In this document: positions 53,435 to 62,550 of the stretch, piece after piece | Numbering within the stretch: the first letter of the stretch is position 1 | How the letters are laid out: every line of letters begins with the position of its first letter | Origin: Mycetocola reblochoni REB411 | GTDB lineage: Bacteria > Actinomycetota > Actinomycetes > Actinomycetales > Microbacteriaceae | Direction: 5' to 3' | Assembly (NCBI RefSeq): GCF_900163835.1 | Contig: NZ_FUKR01000048.1 | Location: 1 to 64,000, forward strand | DNA length: 64,000 nucleotides | Translations under genes and position numbers: made by a program | The notes under the pieces: model-generated | What the model saw: the letters and a program-made list of their open reading frames with translations, nothing else | The model's database searches: none | What the model was told of the DNA's origin: nothing

Positions 53435-54339
53435 GGGCTGGCGACCGCGAAGGTGTCGCAGGCGATCACGCCGCCCTCGAGCCCCGCGGTGAACCAGCTC
53501 TGCCGCTGCTGGCTGGAACCGTGCGTCCAGCTGTCCTGGTCGATCCCCCCGGACGCCTGCTGGATGTGGTCGTCCCCGACGGCGGCGGCCGCGTCGAGCG
53601 CCGAGGCGATCTGCGCGCGGCTCGGCGGCTCCAGCAGGGCACCGCCGCTCGCGTCCGAGGTCTGTGCCGCGCCGCCCACCCAGGCGCCCGCGAAGCAGTC
53701 CGCCTGCAGTTCGAGCCGGACCGAGTCGGAGGAGGGGCCCGTGCCGGAGCGGTCGGCGCGGTCGAAGGTGCCGGCCAGGTGCTGGATGTGGTGACCCCAC
53801 TCGTGCGCGGCGATGTACAGCTCGGCCAGGGGACCGCCCTCCGCCCCGAGCTGGGAGCTGAGCTGGCCGAAGAAGGCGGTGTCGATGTAGATCGCCTCGT
53901 CACCGGGGCAGTAGAACGGCCCGACCGCGCTGGAGGCGTACCCGCAGGCGGTCGAGGTGCCGTCGGAGAAGAGCAGGAAGTCGGGGGAGTGGTACGCGCC
54001 GTCGCCGACCTCGGCGTAGGCGCGCGACCAGAAGTCGTCCAGCGAGACGTACGCGGCGCTCATACGGCAGTCCGCGCTGTCGTTGGCGTCCTGACCGGTG
54101 CGGCACTCGCTGCCGAGGTCCTGCTCGCTGATGGTGCCCGTCCGCCCCTCGATCGACGACCCCAGCCCCGAGGAGGCGCCGAGCAGGGCGCTGAGGTCGA
54201 TGCCGAACGCCTGACCGACGAGCACGAGGACGATGACGCCCAGGACGCCCCCGCCCGCGGCGATGCCTCCCGTCCGTGCACCGCTGCGGCGGCGCCTGAC
54301 CTTCGACGAGCTGATGTCGGCATCGGGCGTGAACGTCAC
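53431..54339 (-). CDS. YpfJ-type neutral zinc metallopeptidase
   Basis: A 302-residue membrane-anchored protein: basic start, one helix (GGVLGVIVLVLVGQAFGI), then a zinc-dependent domain with HEWGHHIQ and the later ADCFAGAWV. Cys pairs (GSECRTGQDANDSADCRM, ACGYASSAVGPFYCPG) suggest an external, disulfide-stabilised domain. GTG at 54339 follows AGGAAGGG; TAGCAT overlaps the region of an upstream GTG at 54363, which I therefore reject. Target unknown. Confidence 0.88.
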   Translation of the reverse strand: MTFTPDADISSSKVRRRRSGARTGGIAAGGGVLGVIVLVLVGQAFGIDLSALLGASSGLGSSIEGRTGTISEQDLGSECRTGQDANDSADCRMSAAYVSLDDFWSRAYAEVGDGAYHSPDFLLFSDGTSTACGYASSAVGPFYCPGDEAIYIDTAFFGQLSSQLGAEGGPLAELYIAAHEWGHHIQHLAGTFDRADRSGTGPSSDSVRLELQADCFAGAWVGGAAQTSDASGGALLEPPSRAQIASALDAAAAVGDDHIQQASGGIDQDSWTHGSSQQRQSWFTAGLEGGVIACDTFAVASP

Positions 54340-54418
54340 GGGCGGTCCCTTCCTCGTGACCACATGCTAACGGCAGCGGGCACTGGTCGGGCCGCGTCAG
54401 GGGCGGCAAGATGGGGGG

Positions 54419-55120
54419 ATGCCCACCGCCGCCGAGCTCGTCCAGCTCCCCGCCCTCGACTGCGCGCCGCAGCTGCTCGGGGCCGTGATCACGCGGCACG
54501 ACGACCGGCTCGGCGACGTCAGCCTCCGCGTGACCGAGGTGGAGGCGTACCACGGCAAGGGCATGCCGGGACCGGTTGACGCCTGCTCACACTCCCGCAT
54601 GGGGATGACCGCCCGGAACGCGAGCATGTGGGGTCCTCCGGGGCACTGGTACGTGTACCTCAACTACGGCATCCATCACGCGCTCAACCTGGTCTGCTCG
54701 CCCGAGGGCAGCGCGAGCGGTGTGCTCATCCGCTCGGCGGCCGTCGTCTCCGGCCTGGAGGCCGTGCGGCTCCGGCGCGGCGACTCCTCGACCGAGGTCA
54801 ACCTGGCCAGGGGTCCGGGCAACCTCGCCCAGGCTCTCGGCATCGCGTCCCGCGAGCTCGACGGAACGCCGGCGCTCGGCGGCGCCCGGCTGACGATCGC
54901 CCTCGATCCGGAGGGACCGGCCGGCCGCGGGCTGAGCGTCCTCCGCGGTCCGCGCGTCGGTGTGAACCCCGAGGCGGAGGGTGCGGACTACCCCTGGCGC
55001 TTCTGGCTGGCCGACGAGCCCAGCGTGTCGGCCTACCGCGCCGGCGGCACGCCCAGCTCGCGGAGGTCACGCTCGACCGGGGCGGCGAAGAAGTCGCGCT
55101 CGAGCGCCGTGGAGCGGTAG
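54419..55120 (+). CDS. 3-methyladenine DNA glycosylase (MPG/AAG family)
   Basis: A 233-residue base-excision enzyme of the eukaryote-like AAG fold: APQLLGAVITR, catalytic Glu in VTEVEAYHGKG, SMWGPPGHWYVYLNYGIHHALNLV and LARGPGNLAQALGI. Removes alkylated purines. CAAGAT lies 6 nt before the ATG. The family-like part ends near residue 205; the last ~28 residues are basic and Ser-rich and lie antisense to the convergent thiD-tenA gene (88-bp overlap). Confidence 0.9.
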   Translation: MPTAAELVQLPALDCAPQLLGAVITRHDDRLGDVSLRVTEVEAYHGKGMPGPVDACSHSRMGMTARNASMWGPPGHWYVYLNYGIHHALNLVCSPEGSASGVLIRSAAVVSGLEAVRLRRGDSSTEVNLARGPGNLAQALGIASRELDGTPALGGARLTIALDPEGPAGRGLSVLRGPRVGVNPEAEGADYPWRFWLADEPSVSAYRAGGTPSSRRSRSTGAAKKSRSSAVER

Positions 55121-56565
55121 AAGGCGGAACCCGCCGCGGGCACCCCGTCCGGGTCGGCCGCCGCGGCGCGCTCGGCGTAGCCGATGGCCCGCTCCGTCGC
55201 CTCGTCGAACCCGGCGTCCCCGTACGTGGCCAGCCAGTCGTCGTAGGGGTGAGCCGGATGCCTCGCCTCGTGCAGCAGCAGCCCGATGTCGCGGTACACC
55301 CAGTAGCACGGCAGCACGGCGGCGCTGACGCGGAGGTGGCTTCCCGTGGCGACGGCGGTGCGCAGGTGGTCGAGGTAGGCGACCGTGGTCGGCCACGGCC
55401 GCGCCGCGGCCCGGCCGGACAGCCGGGAGAGGTGGAGCTGCATCTCGGCGTCACGGCACTGCACGGCGGCGTCAGCCCAGAATGCCCGCTCCTGATCGTC
55501 GGGGGCCGTCAGCGCCGCGGCGGCGAGGACGTCCGCGTAGCCGTCGAGGTAGATCGCGTCCTGCGCCAGGTAGGCGTCGAAGCGCTCGGGGGCCAGGGAG
55601 CCGTCGGCGAGGGCGCGGACGAACGCACCCCGCTCGGTCTGACGCCGCACCGTCTCGGTGTCCCGCCACCACGAGGACGTGACCGGCTCGCGCACACCGC
55701 CCCCGGCCCGCAGCCGTGCGGCGGGCGAGAGGGTGCCGAGCGAGCCAGCGAAGTGGTTGACCGGACCGCGACCCCGCCCGACGTCGAGCTCCTCCGAACG
55801 GCGCAGCGCCTCCGAGAGCCACTCCTTGGCCAGGGCCGCGGCGACGGCGACGGTCTCGCCGGACGCGATGAGCGTGGCGAGCGCACTCGAGAGCGAGCAG
55901 CCGGTGCCGTGGCTGTTCCGGGTGCGGACGCGCTCGGCCGGCAGCTCGACGACGTCGACCCCGTCCGGGGCGTCCGCGCGCACGGAGACGAGCGCGTCCG
56001 GACTCGACCCGGACTCGAGGTGCCCTCCCTTGACGAGCACGGTCACGCCGTGAGCCCGTGCCACGCGTCCGGCCTGAGCGAGCGCGGACGGCCAGTCCGC
56101 GGCGGGCGGCTCCGCGGCGAGGATGCCGAGCTCGGGCAGGTTCGGCGTGACAACGGTCGCCAGGGTGAGCAGCGCCCTCACCGCGGACTCGGCGTCGGCC
56201 TCGAGCAGACGGTCGCCGCTCGTGGCCACCATCACCGGGTCGAGCACGACGGGGACGCCGACCGCGGACGTGCGCAGCCAGTCGGCGACCTCGGCGACGA
56301 CGGACGCGGTGCCGAGCATTCCGATCTTGACGGCGTCGAGGCGCACATCGTCGGACACGGCGTCGAGCTGGGCGCGAAGAAAGTCGACCGGGGGGAGGTG
56401 GACCTCGCGCACGCCAGTGGTGTTCTGCGCGACGAGGGCGGTGACGACGGCCATCCCGTACCCGCCGTGGGCCGCGATGCTCTTCAGGTCCGCCTGGATC
56501 CCCGCCCCGCCGCTCGGGTCGGTTCCGGCGATGGACAGGACGGCGGAGACCCCCGGCGCGCTCAT
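55033..56565 (-). CDS. thiD: HMP/HMP-P kinase fused to TenA domain (ThiD-TenA)
   Basis: A 510-residue bifunctional enzyme. Residues 1-260 are ThiD (SIAGTDPSGGAGIQADLKSI, MVATSGDRLLEADA, and the kinase motif NSHGTGCSLSSALAT), phosphorylating hydroxymethylpyrimidine. From about 290 comes a TenA (thiaminase II-like) domain that salvages thiamine breakdown products, with the catalytic Cys in AAVLPCYWVYRDIG. ATGA overlap with thiE. Last gene of thiM-thiE-thiD. Confidence 0.93.
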   Translation of the reverse strand: MSAPGVSAVLSIAGTDPSGGAGIQADLKSIAAHGGYGMAVVTALVAQNTTGVREVHLPPVDFLRAQLDAVSDDVRLDAVKIGMLGTASVVAEVADWLRTSAVGVPVVLDPVMVATSGDRLLEADAESAVRALLTLATVVTPNLPELGILAAEPPAADWPSALAQAGRVARAHGVTVLVKGGHLESGSSPDALVSVRADAPDGVDVVELPAERVRTRNSHGTGCSLSSALATLIASGETVAVAAALAKEWLSEALRRSEELDVGRGRGPVNHFAGSLGTLSPAARLRAGGGVREPVTSSWWRDTETVRRQTERGAFVRALADGSLAPERFDAYLAQDAIYLDGYADVLAAAALTAPDDQERAFWADAAVQCRDAEMQLHLSRLSGRAAARPWPTTVAYLDHLRTAVATGSHLRVSAAVLPCYWVYRDIGLLLHEARHPAHPYDDWLATYGDAGFDEATERAIGYAERAAAADPDGVPAAGSAFYRSTALERDFFAAPVERDLRELGVPPAR

Positions 56566-57248
56566 CGGCCGCGCCCGGCGGCGTCGGGGCGGGAGCCGAC
56601 CACTGCCCTGGCGACGCGCGCCGGGTCCTCGGCGGCGCAGATGAGTGAGACGACGGCCACACCGGCCGCGCCCGCGGCTCGCAGGGGCGCGACGTCATCC
56701 AGCCCGATCCCCCCGATCGCGACGGAGGGGTGGGTGCTCGCGGCGGCGAGGCGGGCGAAGCCGTCGATGCCGAGCGGTGTGGGATGGTCGGGCTTCGTCG
56801 TCGTCGCGCGGATCGCGCCGATACCCAGGTAGTCGACCTCCGGAATGCTCGCGGTAGCGACCTGGTCAGGGGTGGCCGCGCTGATGCCGAGCACGGCGTC
56901 CGGTCCGATGAGGGCGCGGGCGGCGAGCGCCGGAAGGTCGTCCTGGCCGAGGTGGACGCCGTCGACGCGGGCGCCGGCGGCGCGCGCGGCGAGGAACAGG
57001 TCGACCCTGTCGTCGACGAGCAGGACCGCCCGCCCGGCGACCACCTCGGCGAGCCGGAGGAGCAGGGCGTAGGCCTCACGCGCCGAGGCGGTCTTCTCCC
57101 GCAGCTGCACCGTGCCGATGCCCCCCTCGACGGCGAGCGCCACCGTGTCGACCACGCCCCGTGCACCGCACAGGCCGGTATCGGTGACGAGGTAGCCGGC
57201 GAGCGCCGCCGGGTCGATGCGCGCGGGAGGGCCCGAGCGCCGCGTCAT
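56562..57248 (-). CDS. thiE: Thiamine-phosphate synthase
   Basis: A 228-residue TIM-barrel enzyme joining HMP-PP and thiazole phosphate. Signature pieces: [43 protein letters not shown] and [24 protein letters not shown] overlaps the thiM stop (ATGA); a longer frame to 57767 lies in thiM. The His/Asp of HLGQDD bind the pyrophosphate. Confidence 0.94.
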   Translation of the reverse strand: MTRRSGPPARIDPAALAGYLVTDTGLCGARGVVDTVALAVEGGIGTVQLREKTASAREAYALLLRLAEVVAGRAVLLVDDRVDLFLAARAAGARVDGVHLGQDDLPALAARALIGPDAVLGISAATPDQVATASIPEVDYLGIGAIRATTTKPDHPTPLGIDGFARLAAASTHPSVAIGGIGLDDVAPLRAAGAAGVAVVSLICAAEDPARVARAVVGSRPDAAGRGR

Positions 57249-58057
57249 CGGATGATCGCCTTCTGCTCGACGAGACCGGCGGTGACGGCGTCGAGGCTGT
57301 CCAGGAGCGCGACGGAGAAGCTTCCGGGGCGCGGCGCCAGCGCCGCGGCGCGCTCGGCGGCGAGGCCGTACACCACGGTGGCCGCGATGACGGCCTCGAA
57401 CGGGTCGCCCCCTCCGGCGGTGAACGCGGCCATCACCGCGCCGAGCACGCAGCCGCCGCCGGTGACCCTCGTCAACAGGATGTGGCCGTTGTGGACGCGC
57501 GCGGTGCGGGTGCCGTCGGTGATCAGGTCGACCGCTCCGGACACGGCGACGACGCCCCCGGTCCGGACGGCGAGTTCCCGTGCGGCGTCCTCCGCGTCGG
57601 CGACGGTCGCCGTGCTGTCCGTGCCGCGTCCGCCTGAGCCGGCCCCGGCGACGGCGATGATCTCCGAGGCGTTGCCCCTCACGACGGTCGGCCGCGCGGC
57701 GACGAGTAGCCCGGCCGCCGTGGTGCGGAGCGGGAGCGCTCCGACGGCGACGGGGTCGAGCACCCACGGCGTCCCCGCCCGGCCCGCCGACTCGGCGGCT
57801 TCGTGCATCGCCGCGACCGTGTTCTCCTGCGGCGTGCCGAGGTTGATCAGGAGGGCGTCGGCGATCGGGGCGAAGGCTCCTGCCTCGCCCGGGGCGTCGA
57901 CCATGGCGGGGGAGGCGCCGAGTGCGAGCAGCGAGTTCGCCGTGACGGTCGACACGACCGTGTTGGTGATCGCCTGGACGAGCGGGGCGCTCGCCCTCAG
58001 CTCGTCGAGGCGCCTCCCGGCGAGGGCGGGCAGGGTGGACGGGGTACGACTGTTCAT
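57245..58057 (-). CDS. thiM: Hydroxyethylthiazole kinase
   Basis: A 270-residue ribokinase-like enzyme that salvages the thiazole part of thiamine. [36 protein letters not shown], and the catalytic [15 protein letters not shown] are present (the glycine-rich anion hole with Cys is typical of ThiM). First gene of the operon; a TPP riboswitch precedes it. Confidence 0.95.
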   Translation of the reverse strand: MNSRTPSTLPALAGRRLDELRASAPLVQAITNTVVSTVTANSLLALGASPAMVDAPGEAGAFAPIADALLINLGTPQENTVAAMHEAAESAGRAGTPWVLDPVAVGALPLRTTAAGLLVAARPTVVRGNASEIIAVAGAGSGGRGTDSTATVADAEDAARELAVRTGGVVAVSGAVDLITDGTRTARVHNGHILLTRVTGGGCVLGAVMAAFTAGGGDPFEAVIAATVVYGLAAERAAALAPRPGSFSVALLDSLDAVTAGLVEQKAIIR

Positions 58058-58063
58058 CGCGAC

Positions 58064-58134
58064 ATTCCTCCGCTCGTGCTAACGAGATCAGGTTCTCGGG
58101 TGTGTTCTCAGCCCCCGGCGGGGCACCCCGTGTC
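58064..58134 (-). ncRNA. TPP riboswitch (THI element)
   Basis: Minus-strand sequence has the conserved blocks in order: CGGGGTGCC, GGGGGCTGAGA, ACCCGAGAACCTGATC and GAGCGGAGGAA, ending at the thiM ribosome site. These are the diagnostic THI-box bases. Sequestration of GGAGGAA suggests translational control. Confidence 0.95.
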
Positions 58135-58144
58135 TTTCGCGGTC

Positions 58145-58174
58145 AGCCTAGCGGTCGCCCGCGCACCGTGTCGA
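58145..58174 (-). promoter_or_regulatory. thi operon promoter
   Basis: TCGACA (58174-58169), 18-bp spacer, TAGGCT (58150-58145), with the riboswitch starting about 10 bp downstream. Confidence 0.6.
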
Positions 58175-58251
58175 CCATCGGACGCCGCGCGGCACGGCCA
58201 CGCCGCGCGGGCGCACCGCCGTCGCGGCGAACGCATGCCTGACGTGGAATG

Positions 58252-58875
58252 TCAGCCGAGGCCCAGCGCCCTGGCGATCTTCGCCACGGACGAGGACGGC
58301 CGCGCACCCGCGGCGAGCAGCTCCGTCTGCACCGCGTCGAGCAGCCCGCCATCCGCGTCGGCACCCTCGGGGGCGGCGTCGAGCAGCTCGACCTCCCACT
58401 CGCGCCAGCTGCGCTCCTCGCCGGTGGCGTCCTCGACGGCGGTGACCCGGTCGTCGGCGACCTCGGCGACGGCTCCGCCCTCCGCGTCGAGCAGGATCAG
58501 TGTCGTCCGCGTCGTCACGAGTCTCGCAAGCGGCACGAGCGGTGCGGCCGGCTCACGCAGCCGGGTCGCGATGCGCGCGCGCAGCTCCTCCGGCTCCCTG
58601 TCGGCGTCGCCGAGGGGCCACTGCTGCTCGTGCCTGACGTCGCCCTCGGCCGACTTGATGTGCCATCCGGCGTCGTGTCCGCCGACGCGGCGGCGCACGA
58701 CGACGCGCTGCGGGAGCAGCTCGCGTCCCTCCGTGTCGAGATAGATCGCGTCGAGCAGCGCCGTCCCCCCGTCGCGGACGGAGGCGACCCCCGCCACCCC
58801 GGTGAGGGAGGGAACGACCGCGTCCTCGCCGACATCGTACTTGCGTTCGATCTCGATGCCGTCGTGAGCGCTCAT
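58252..58875 (-). CDS. CYTH-domain triphosphatase-like protein
   Basis: A 207-residue CYTH (CyaB/thiamine triphosphatase) fold protein. N-terminal ExExK motif is EIERKYDV; then VVVRRRVGGHDAGWHIKSAEGD and, near the end, REWEVELLD, which supply the basic and acidic tunnel residues. No CHAD domain is present. ATG at 58875 has GGAGGG. CYTH proteins hydrolyse inorganic triphosphate or ThTP; position beside the thiamine operon makes a link tempting but unproven. Confidence 0.85.
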   Translation of the reverse strand: MSAHDGIEIERKYDVGEDAVVPSLTGVAGVASVRDGGTALLDAIYLDTEGRELLPQRVVVRRRVGGHDAGWHIKSAEGDVRHEQQWPLGDADREPEELRARIATRLREPAAPLVPLARLVTTRTTLILLDAEGGAVAEVADDRVTAVEDATGEERSWREWEVELLDAAPEGADADGGLLDAVQTELLAAGARPSSSVAKIARALGLG

Positions 58876-58923
58876 GCCCTCCGTTCTACCGGCTGCCGCG
58901 CCGGCGCGCAGCACGGCGCGCGG

Positions 58924-59898
58924 CTAGAGCAGGCGCAGACCGTTCTGGAGTCGGGTGCGGACGTCGAAGGCGTCCTCGATGCTCAGCCGCTCGCCCGGGC
59001 GGACGCCGTTGCGCAGAACCATGGGCAGCGCGGAGGAGCGCAGCACACCGGAGCCGGCGCCCCGCCCGCGCGCGATCAGGTCGAGCGGCAGCTCCAGCGC
59101 GTCGTCGGGAACGACGATGAGCGAGCCGGTGAAGCGGACGCCGACGCTCCGGCCGAGCGCCCTGCTCGCCCTGGTGAGGGTGCGCAGGGGCTTCTCGTCG
59201 CCGACGGCGTCGCCGACGAGCTCGCCGCGTGACAGGCTCACTCCCGCGCCGAAGTCCTGCGAGTTGAGCGCGAACAGTCCGGCGGGGCCGAGCACGACGT
59301 GGTCGATCTTCTCCAGCTCCCTGTCGACGGCCACGTCGTTCCAGACGGTGAAGCCGATGCCGAGTCCGCTGACGATCCGGGCCGTCGACTCCTCGGCCAG
59401 CGCCTCGGCGAGCAGCCGCCGGACGGCGGGGGGAGCGCTGTGCACGAGCGCGGGGTCGTAGGGGTCGGGGATGGGGTCGCCGAGTCCGACCCACTCGCGC
59501 AGGGCCGCGAGGTACCGCTCGCGGGAGAGGCCGCCGGGGTGTCCGTAGGACCGTGCCCTCACCGACCCGGAGCGACCGGACGCGCCCGCCCCCGTGCCCC
59601 CCGCGGCGGGACCGTAGCCACCGGGGGCCGCGGTCGCCCCCGCCTCGGTCCCCGTGAAGCGCGCCGTGCCACTCGGTGACGCCTGGCCCGTGCCACCGTC
59701 GTAGCGGCGGCGCAGCTCCGGGTCCCCGATGACCGCCCAGGCCCGCTGGACGGCGGTGAACTGGGCATCGCTGCCCCCGGTGTCCGGGTGGCTGCGACGC
59801 AGGGCGCGACGGTAGGCGGACTTGAGCGCGTCGTCGTCGACGTCGCGGGGAACGCCGAGAACCTCGTAGGGGGTCGGGTCGGCCGGGCTGGGGCTCAC
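58924..59898 (-). CDS. J-domain protein fused to NERD-like domain
   Basis: A 324-residue protein. Residues 8-70 are a J domain with the HPD motif (YEVLGVPRDVDDDALKSAY... RRSHPDTGG), an Hsp70-stimulating module. A Gly/Ala/Ser linker follows. From about 150 a NERD-like (nuclease-related) region appears: VWNDVAVDRELEKIDHVVLG, AGLFALNSQDFGAGVSLSRG. NERD domains are thought to be nuclease-fold, often with degenerate active sites. GTG at 59898 is the best start but has no convincing ribosome site. Confidence 0.72.
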   Translation of the reverse strand: MSPSPADPTPYEVLGVPRDVDDDALKSAYRRALRRSHPDTGGSDAQFTAVQRAWAVIGDPELRRRYDGGTGQASPSGTARFTGTEAGATAAPGGYGPAAGGTGAGASGRSGSVRARSYGHPGGLSRERYLAALREWVGLGDPIPDPYDPALVHSAPPAVRRLLAEALAEESTARIVSGLGIGFTVWNDVAVDRELEKIDHVVLGPAGLFALNSQDFGAGVSLSRGELVGDAVGDEKPLRTLTRASRALGRSVGVRFTGSLIVVPDDALELPLDLIARGRGAGSGVLRSSALPMVLRNGVRPGERLSIEDAFDVRTRLQNGLRLL

Positions 59899-59991
59899 GG
59901 GGTCGGCATGCTCCTGGTCGGGGGTGGCGGAACTCTCACGATACCGGCCGCGCCGCCGCTTTCTCCCAGGATGTCCCGCCAGCATGGGGGA

Positions 59992-60252
59992 GTGCGCCCC
60001 CCGACCTCCTCCCTCCTCGACCCCGATTGGCCGATCACGCCGATCCTCGCCACGGTGGGCGAGTACGCCGCGGGCATCGGTCTCATCGCCGTCGTCGTCC
60101 TCGTCCTCTCCGCCGTGGCCGCCATCGTCCTCGGCCCTCGCCGTCCGCGCTGGCTCGGCCGCGTGCTGCGGGTCTCCGCCGTGATCGCGGCGGTCGGCAT
60201 CGGCCTGTGGATCCTCATCCTGCTGGCAAGCACGGTCGGCGGCTCCGCCTAG
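59992..60252 (+). CDS. Small two-helix membrane protein
   Basis: An 86-residue protein with two hydrophobic helices (the segment around GIGLIAVVVLVLSAVAAIVL and that around SAVIAAVGIGLWILILLAS) separated by a basic loop (GPRRPRWLGRVLR). GTG 59992 is 6 nt after CAGCAT; an ATG at 59971 is in frame. It is 10 bp upstream of the RecQ-like helicase gene and co-directional. Unknown function. Confidence 0.65.
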   Translation: MRPPTSSLLDPDWPITPILATVGEYAAGIGLIAVVVLVLSAVAAIVLGPRRPRWLGRVLRVSAVIAAVGIGLWILILLASTVGGSA

Positions 60253-60262
60253 GCTCGAGAGC

Positions 60263-62428
60263 ATGAACGAGCACCCCGCCCCGACCGTCGACGATCAGGA
60301 GGGCGGGCTCCGCGCCGAGGCGCTCGCGGTGCTGCGTGAGCTGACGGCCACGGGGAGCGCCGGCTTCCACCCCGGCCAGTTCGAGGCGATCGAGGCGCTC
60401 GTCGCCCGTCGCGAGCGTGCGCTCGTGGTCCAGCGCACCGGATGGGGCAAGTCGGCGGTGTACTTCGTCGCCACGCGCCTGCTGCGGAGCAGGGGCGCCG
60501 GTCCGACGCTGCTCATCTCGCCGCTGCTCGCTCTCATGCGCGACCAGGTCCAGGCGGCGGCGCGGGCCGGTGTGCGGGCCGCCGCCATCAACTCGGCGAC
60601 GGCGCACGAGTGGGCCGACATCAGCGCCCAGCTGGCCGCCGACGAGGTCGACGTGCTGCTCGTCTCGCCGGAACGGCTCAACAACCCGCGATTCCGCGAC
60701 GAGCAGCTGCCCGAGCTGGTCGCGCGCATGGGCATGCTCGTCGTCGACGAGGCGCACTGCATCTCCGACTGGGGCCACGACTTCCGCCCGGACTACCGGC
60801 GCATCCGTGAGCTCATCGAGCGGCTCCCCTCCGGCGTCCCCGTCCTCGCGACGACCGCGACGGCGAACGGCCGTGTCGTCGACGACGTCGCCGAGCAGCT
60901 CTCCGGCGGGGGAGCGGTGACGACGATCCGCGGCTCGCTGGCCCGCGACTCGCTGCGGCTCGGCGTGCTCACCCTGCCGGATGCCGAGCGCCGCCTCGGC
61001 TGGCTCGTCCAGCACATCGGCTCGCTGGGGGGAAGCGGCATCATCTACACCCTGACCGTGTCGGCGGCGGAGGACACGGCGGCGGCGCTGCGCGCGGCCG
61101 GTCACCACGTCGAGGCCTACACGGGACGCACCGACCCGGATGACCGGGTGCGCCTCGAGGACGAGCTCAAGCAGAACAGGGTGCGGGCGCTCGTGGCGAC
61201 GAGTGCGCTCGGCATGGGCTTCGACAAGCCGGACCTCGGCTTCGTGATCCACCTGGGGTCGCCCTCCTCTCCCGTGTCGTACTACCAGCAGGTGGGCCGT
61301 GCGGGCAGGGGCGGCGGCACCGCCGACGTGCTGCTGCTGCCCGGGCGGGAGGACCCCGAGATCTGGCACTACTTCGCCACGGCCTCGATGCCGGACGAGC
61401 AGCGCACCACGCGCGTGCTCGACGCCCTCGGCGACGAGCCGCTGTCCGTGGTGGCACTCGAGTCGCGCTCCTCGCTGAAGCGCAGCGCGCTGACGATGCT
61501 GCTCAAGGTGCTCGACGTCGAGGGCGCGGTCGACCGGGTCGGCTCCGGCTGGGTCCGCACGGATCGGCCGTGGAGCTACGACGCCGAGCGCTACGGACGC
61601 ATCGCCAGGGAGCGCGTCGCCGAGCAGGAGGCGATGCTGGAGTACCAGCGCGGGACGATGTGCCGCATGGAGTTCTTGCAGCGCCAGCTCGACGACCCCA
61701 CCGCCGCGGCGTGCGGGCGCTGCGACGTCTGCGCCGGGGCCTGGTACCCCCGCGAGGTGAGCGCCGAGGCCGACGGGGCCGCCCGGTCGAGCCTCGACAG
61801 GGTCGGCGTCGAGATCGCTCCGCGCGCCCAGTGGGCGAACGGCGTCGACCGGCTCGGCGTCCGCGACGAGTCGGGTGCGCCGCTCGGCAGCCGCATCGCC
61901 GAGGGCGAGCGGGCGGAGCCGGGCAGGGCGCTGGCCAGGCTCACCGACCTGGGCTGGGGAGGCCCGCTGCGGGAGCTGTTCGCGGCCGACGCCGCCGACG
62001 GCCCGGTGCCGCCGCGGATCGCCCAGGCCTGCGTTCGCGTCCTCGCCGAGTGGGACTGGTCGCGGCGGCCGGCGGCCGTGGTCTCGGTCCCCTCGCTGCG
62101 TCGGCCCCTGCTCGTGCGGTCGCTCGCCGAGCAGCTCGCCGGCATCGGCCGGCTGCCCGTCCTCGGCGAGCTCGACCGGAGCGGTGCCCCCGGCGTCGAG
62201 CCGGGCGGCAATAGCGTCTTCCGGCTGGCGGCCGTGTGGGGCACACTGCGGGTCGGGCGGGAGCTCGCCGCCCGGCTGGAGGCCCTGGCGGCGGAGCAGC
62301 CGGGCGCTCCGGTGCTGCTCGTCGACGACCTGGTCGACAGCAGGTGGACGATGACCGTCGCCGCGCGGGAGCTGCGCCGCGCGGGGGCCGCGGGGGTCCT
62401 GCCCTTCGCGCTCGCCGCTCAGGGCTAG
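60263..62428 (+). CDS. RecQ-like DNA helicase with C-terminal phosphoribosyltransferase-like domain
   Basis: A 721-residue SF2 helicase. Walker A is atypical, RTGWGKSAVYF; DEAH box VVDEAHCISDWGHDFRPDY; motif VI YYQQVGRAGRGG; a Cys cluster CRMEF ... CGRCDVCAG like the RecQ zinc site. Instead of HRDC, the last ~150 residues contain a PRPP-binding loop like that of phosphoribosyltransferases (PVLLVDDLVDSRWTMTVAAR). This architecture is known in actinobacteria but its biochemical purpose is unclear. ATG 7 nt after TAGGCT (60250-60255). Confidence 0.88.
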   Translation: MNEHPAPTVDDQEGGLRAEALAVLRELTATGSAGFHPGQFEAIEALVARRERALVVQRTGWGKSAVYFVATRLLRSRGAGPTLLISPLLALMRDQVQAAARAGVRAAAINSATAHEWADISAQLAADEVDVLLVSPERLNNPRFRDEQLPELVARMGMLVVDEAHCISDWGHDFRPDYRRIRELIERLPSGVPVLATTATANGRVVDDVAEQLSGGGAVTTIRGSLARDSLRLGVLTLPDAERRLGWLVQHIGSLGGSGIIYTLTVSAAEDTAAALRAAGHHVEAYTGRTDPDDRVRLEDELKQNRVRALVATSALGMGFDKPDLGFVIHLGSPSSPVSYYQQVGRAGRGGGTADVLLLPGREDPEIWHYFATASMPDEQRTTRVLDALGDEPLSVVALESRSSLKRSALTMLLKVLDVEGAVDRVGSGWVRTDRPWSYDAERYGRIARERVAEQEAMLEYQRGTMCRMEFLQRQLDDPTAAACGRCDVCAGAWYPREVSAEADGAARSSLDRVGVEIAPRAQWANGVDRLGVRDESGAPLGSRIAEGERAEPGRALARLTDLGWGGPLRELFAADAADGPVPPRIAQACVRVLAEWDWSRRPAAVVSVPSLRRPLLVRSLAEQLAGIGRLPVLGELDRSGAPGVEPGGNSVFRLAAVWGTLRVGRELAARLEALAAEQPGAPVLLVDDLVDSRWTMTVAARELRRAGAAGVLPFALAAQG

Positions 62429-62512
62429 GGACTGTTGGACATGTCATTGCTGACGCTGCCTGCGCCTCAGGCTCGTGACTCCCAAACACCGGGTGTGGAT
62501 TTCAGCGACCGC

Positions 62513-62543
62513 TTGACTCTGTCGTGACGTCAACCGACAGTGT
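62513..62543 (+). promoter_or_regulatory. MerR-type promoter with 19-bp spacer
   Basis: TTGACT (62513-62518), 19-bp spacer, CAGTGT (62538-62543), then 7 nt to ATG 62551. The inverted repeat CTGTCG-N10-CGACAG (62519-62540) fills the spacer, the classic layout for MerR-family activators, one of which is encoded two genes on. Confidence 0.55.
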
Positions 62544-62550
62544 GATGTTC

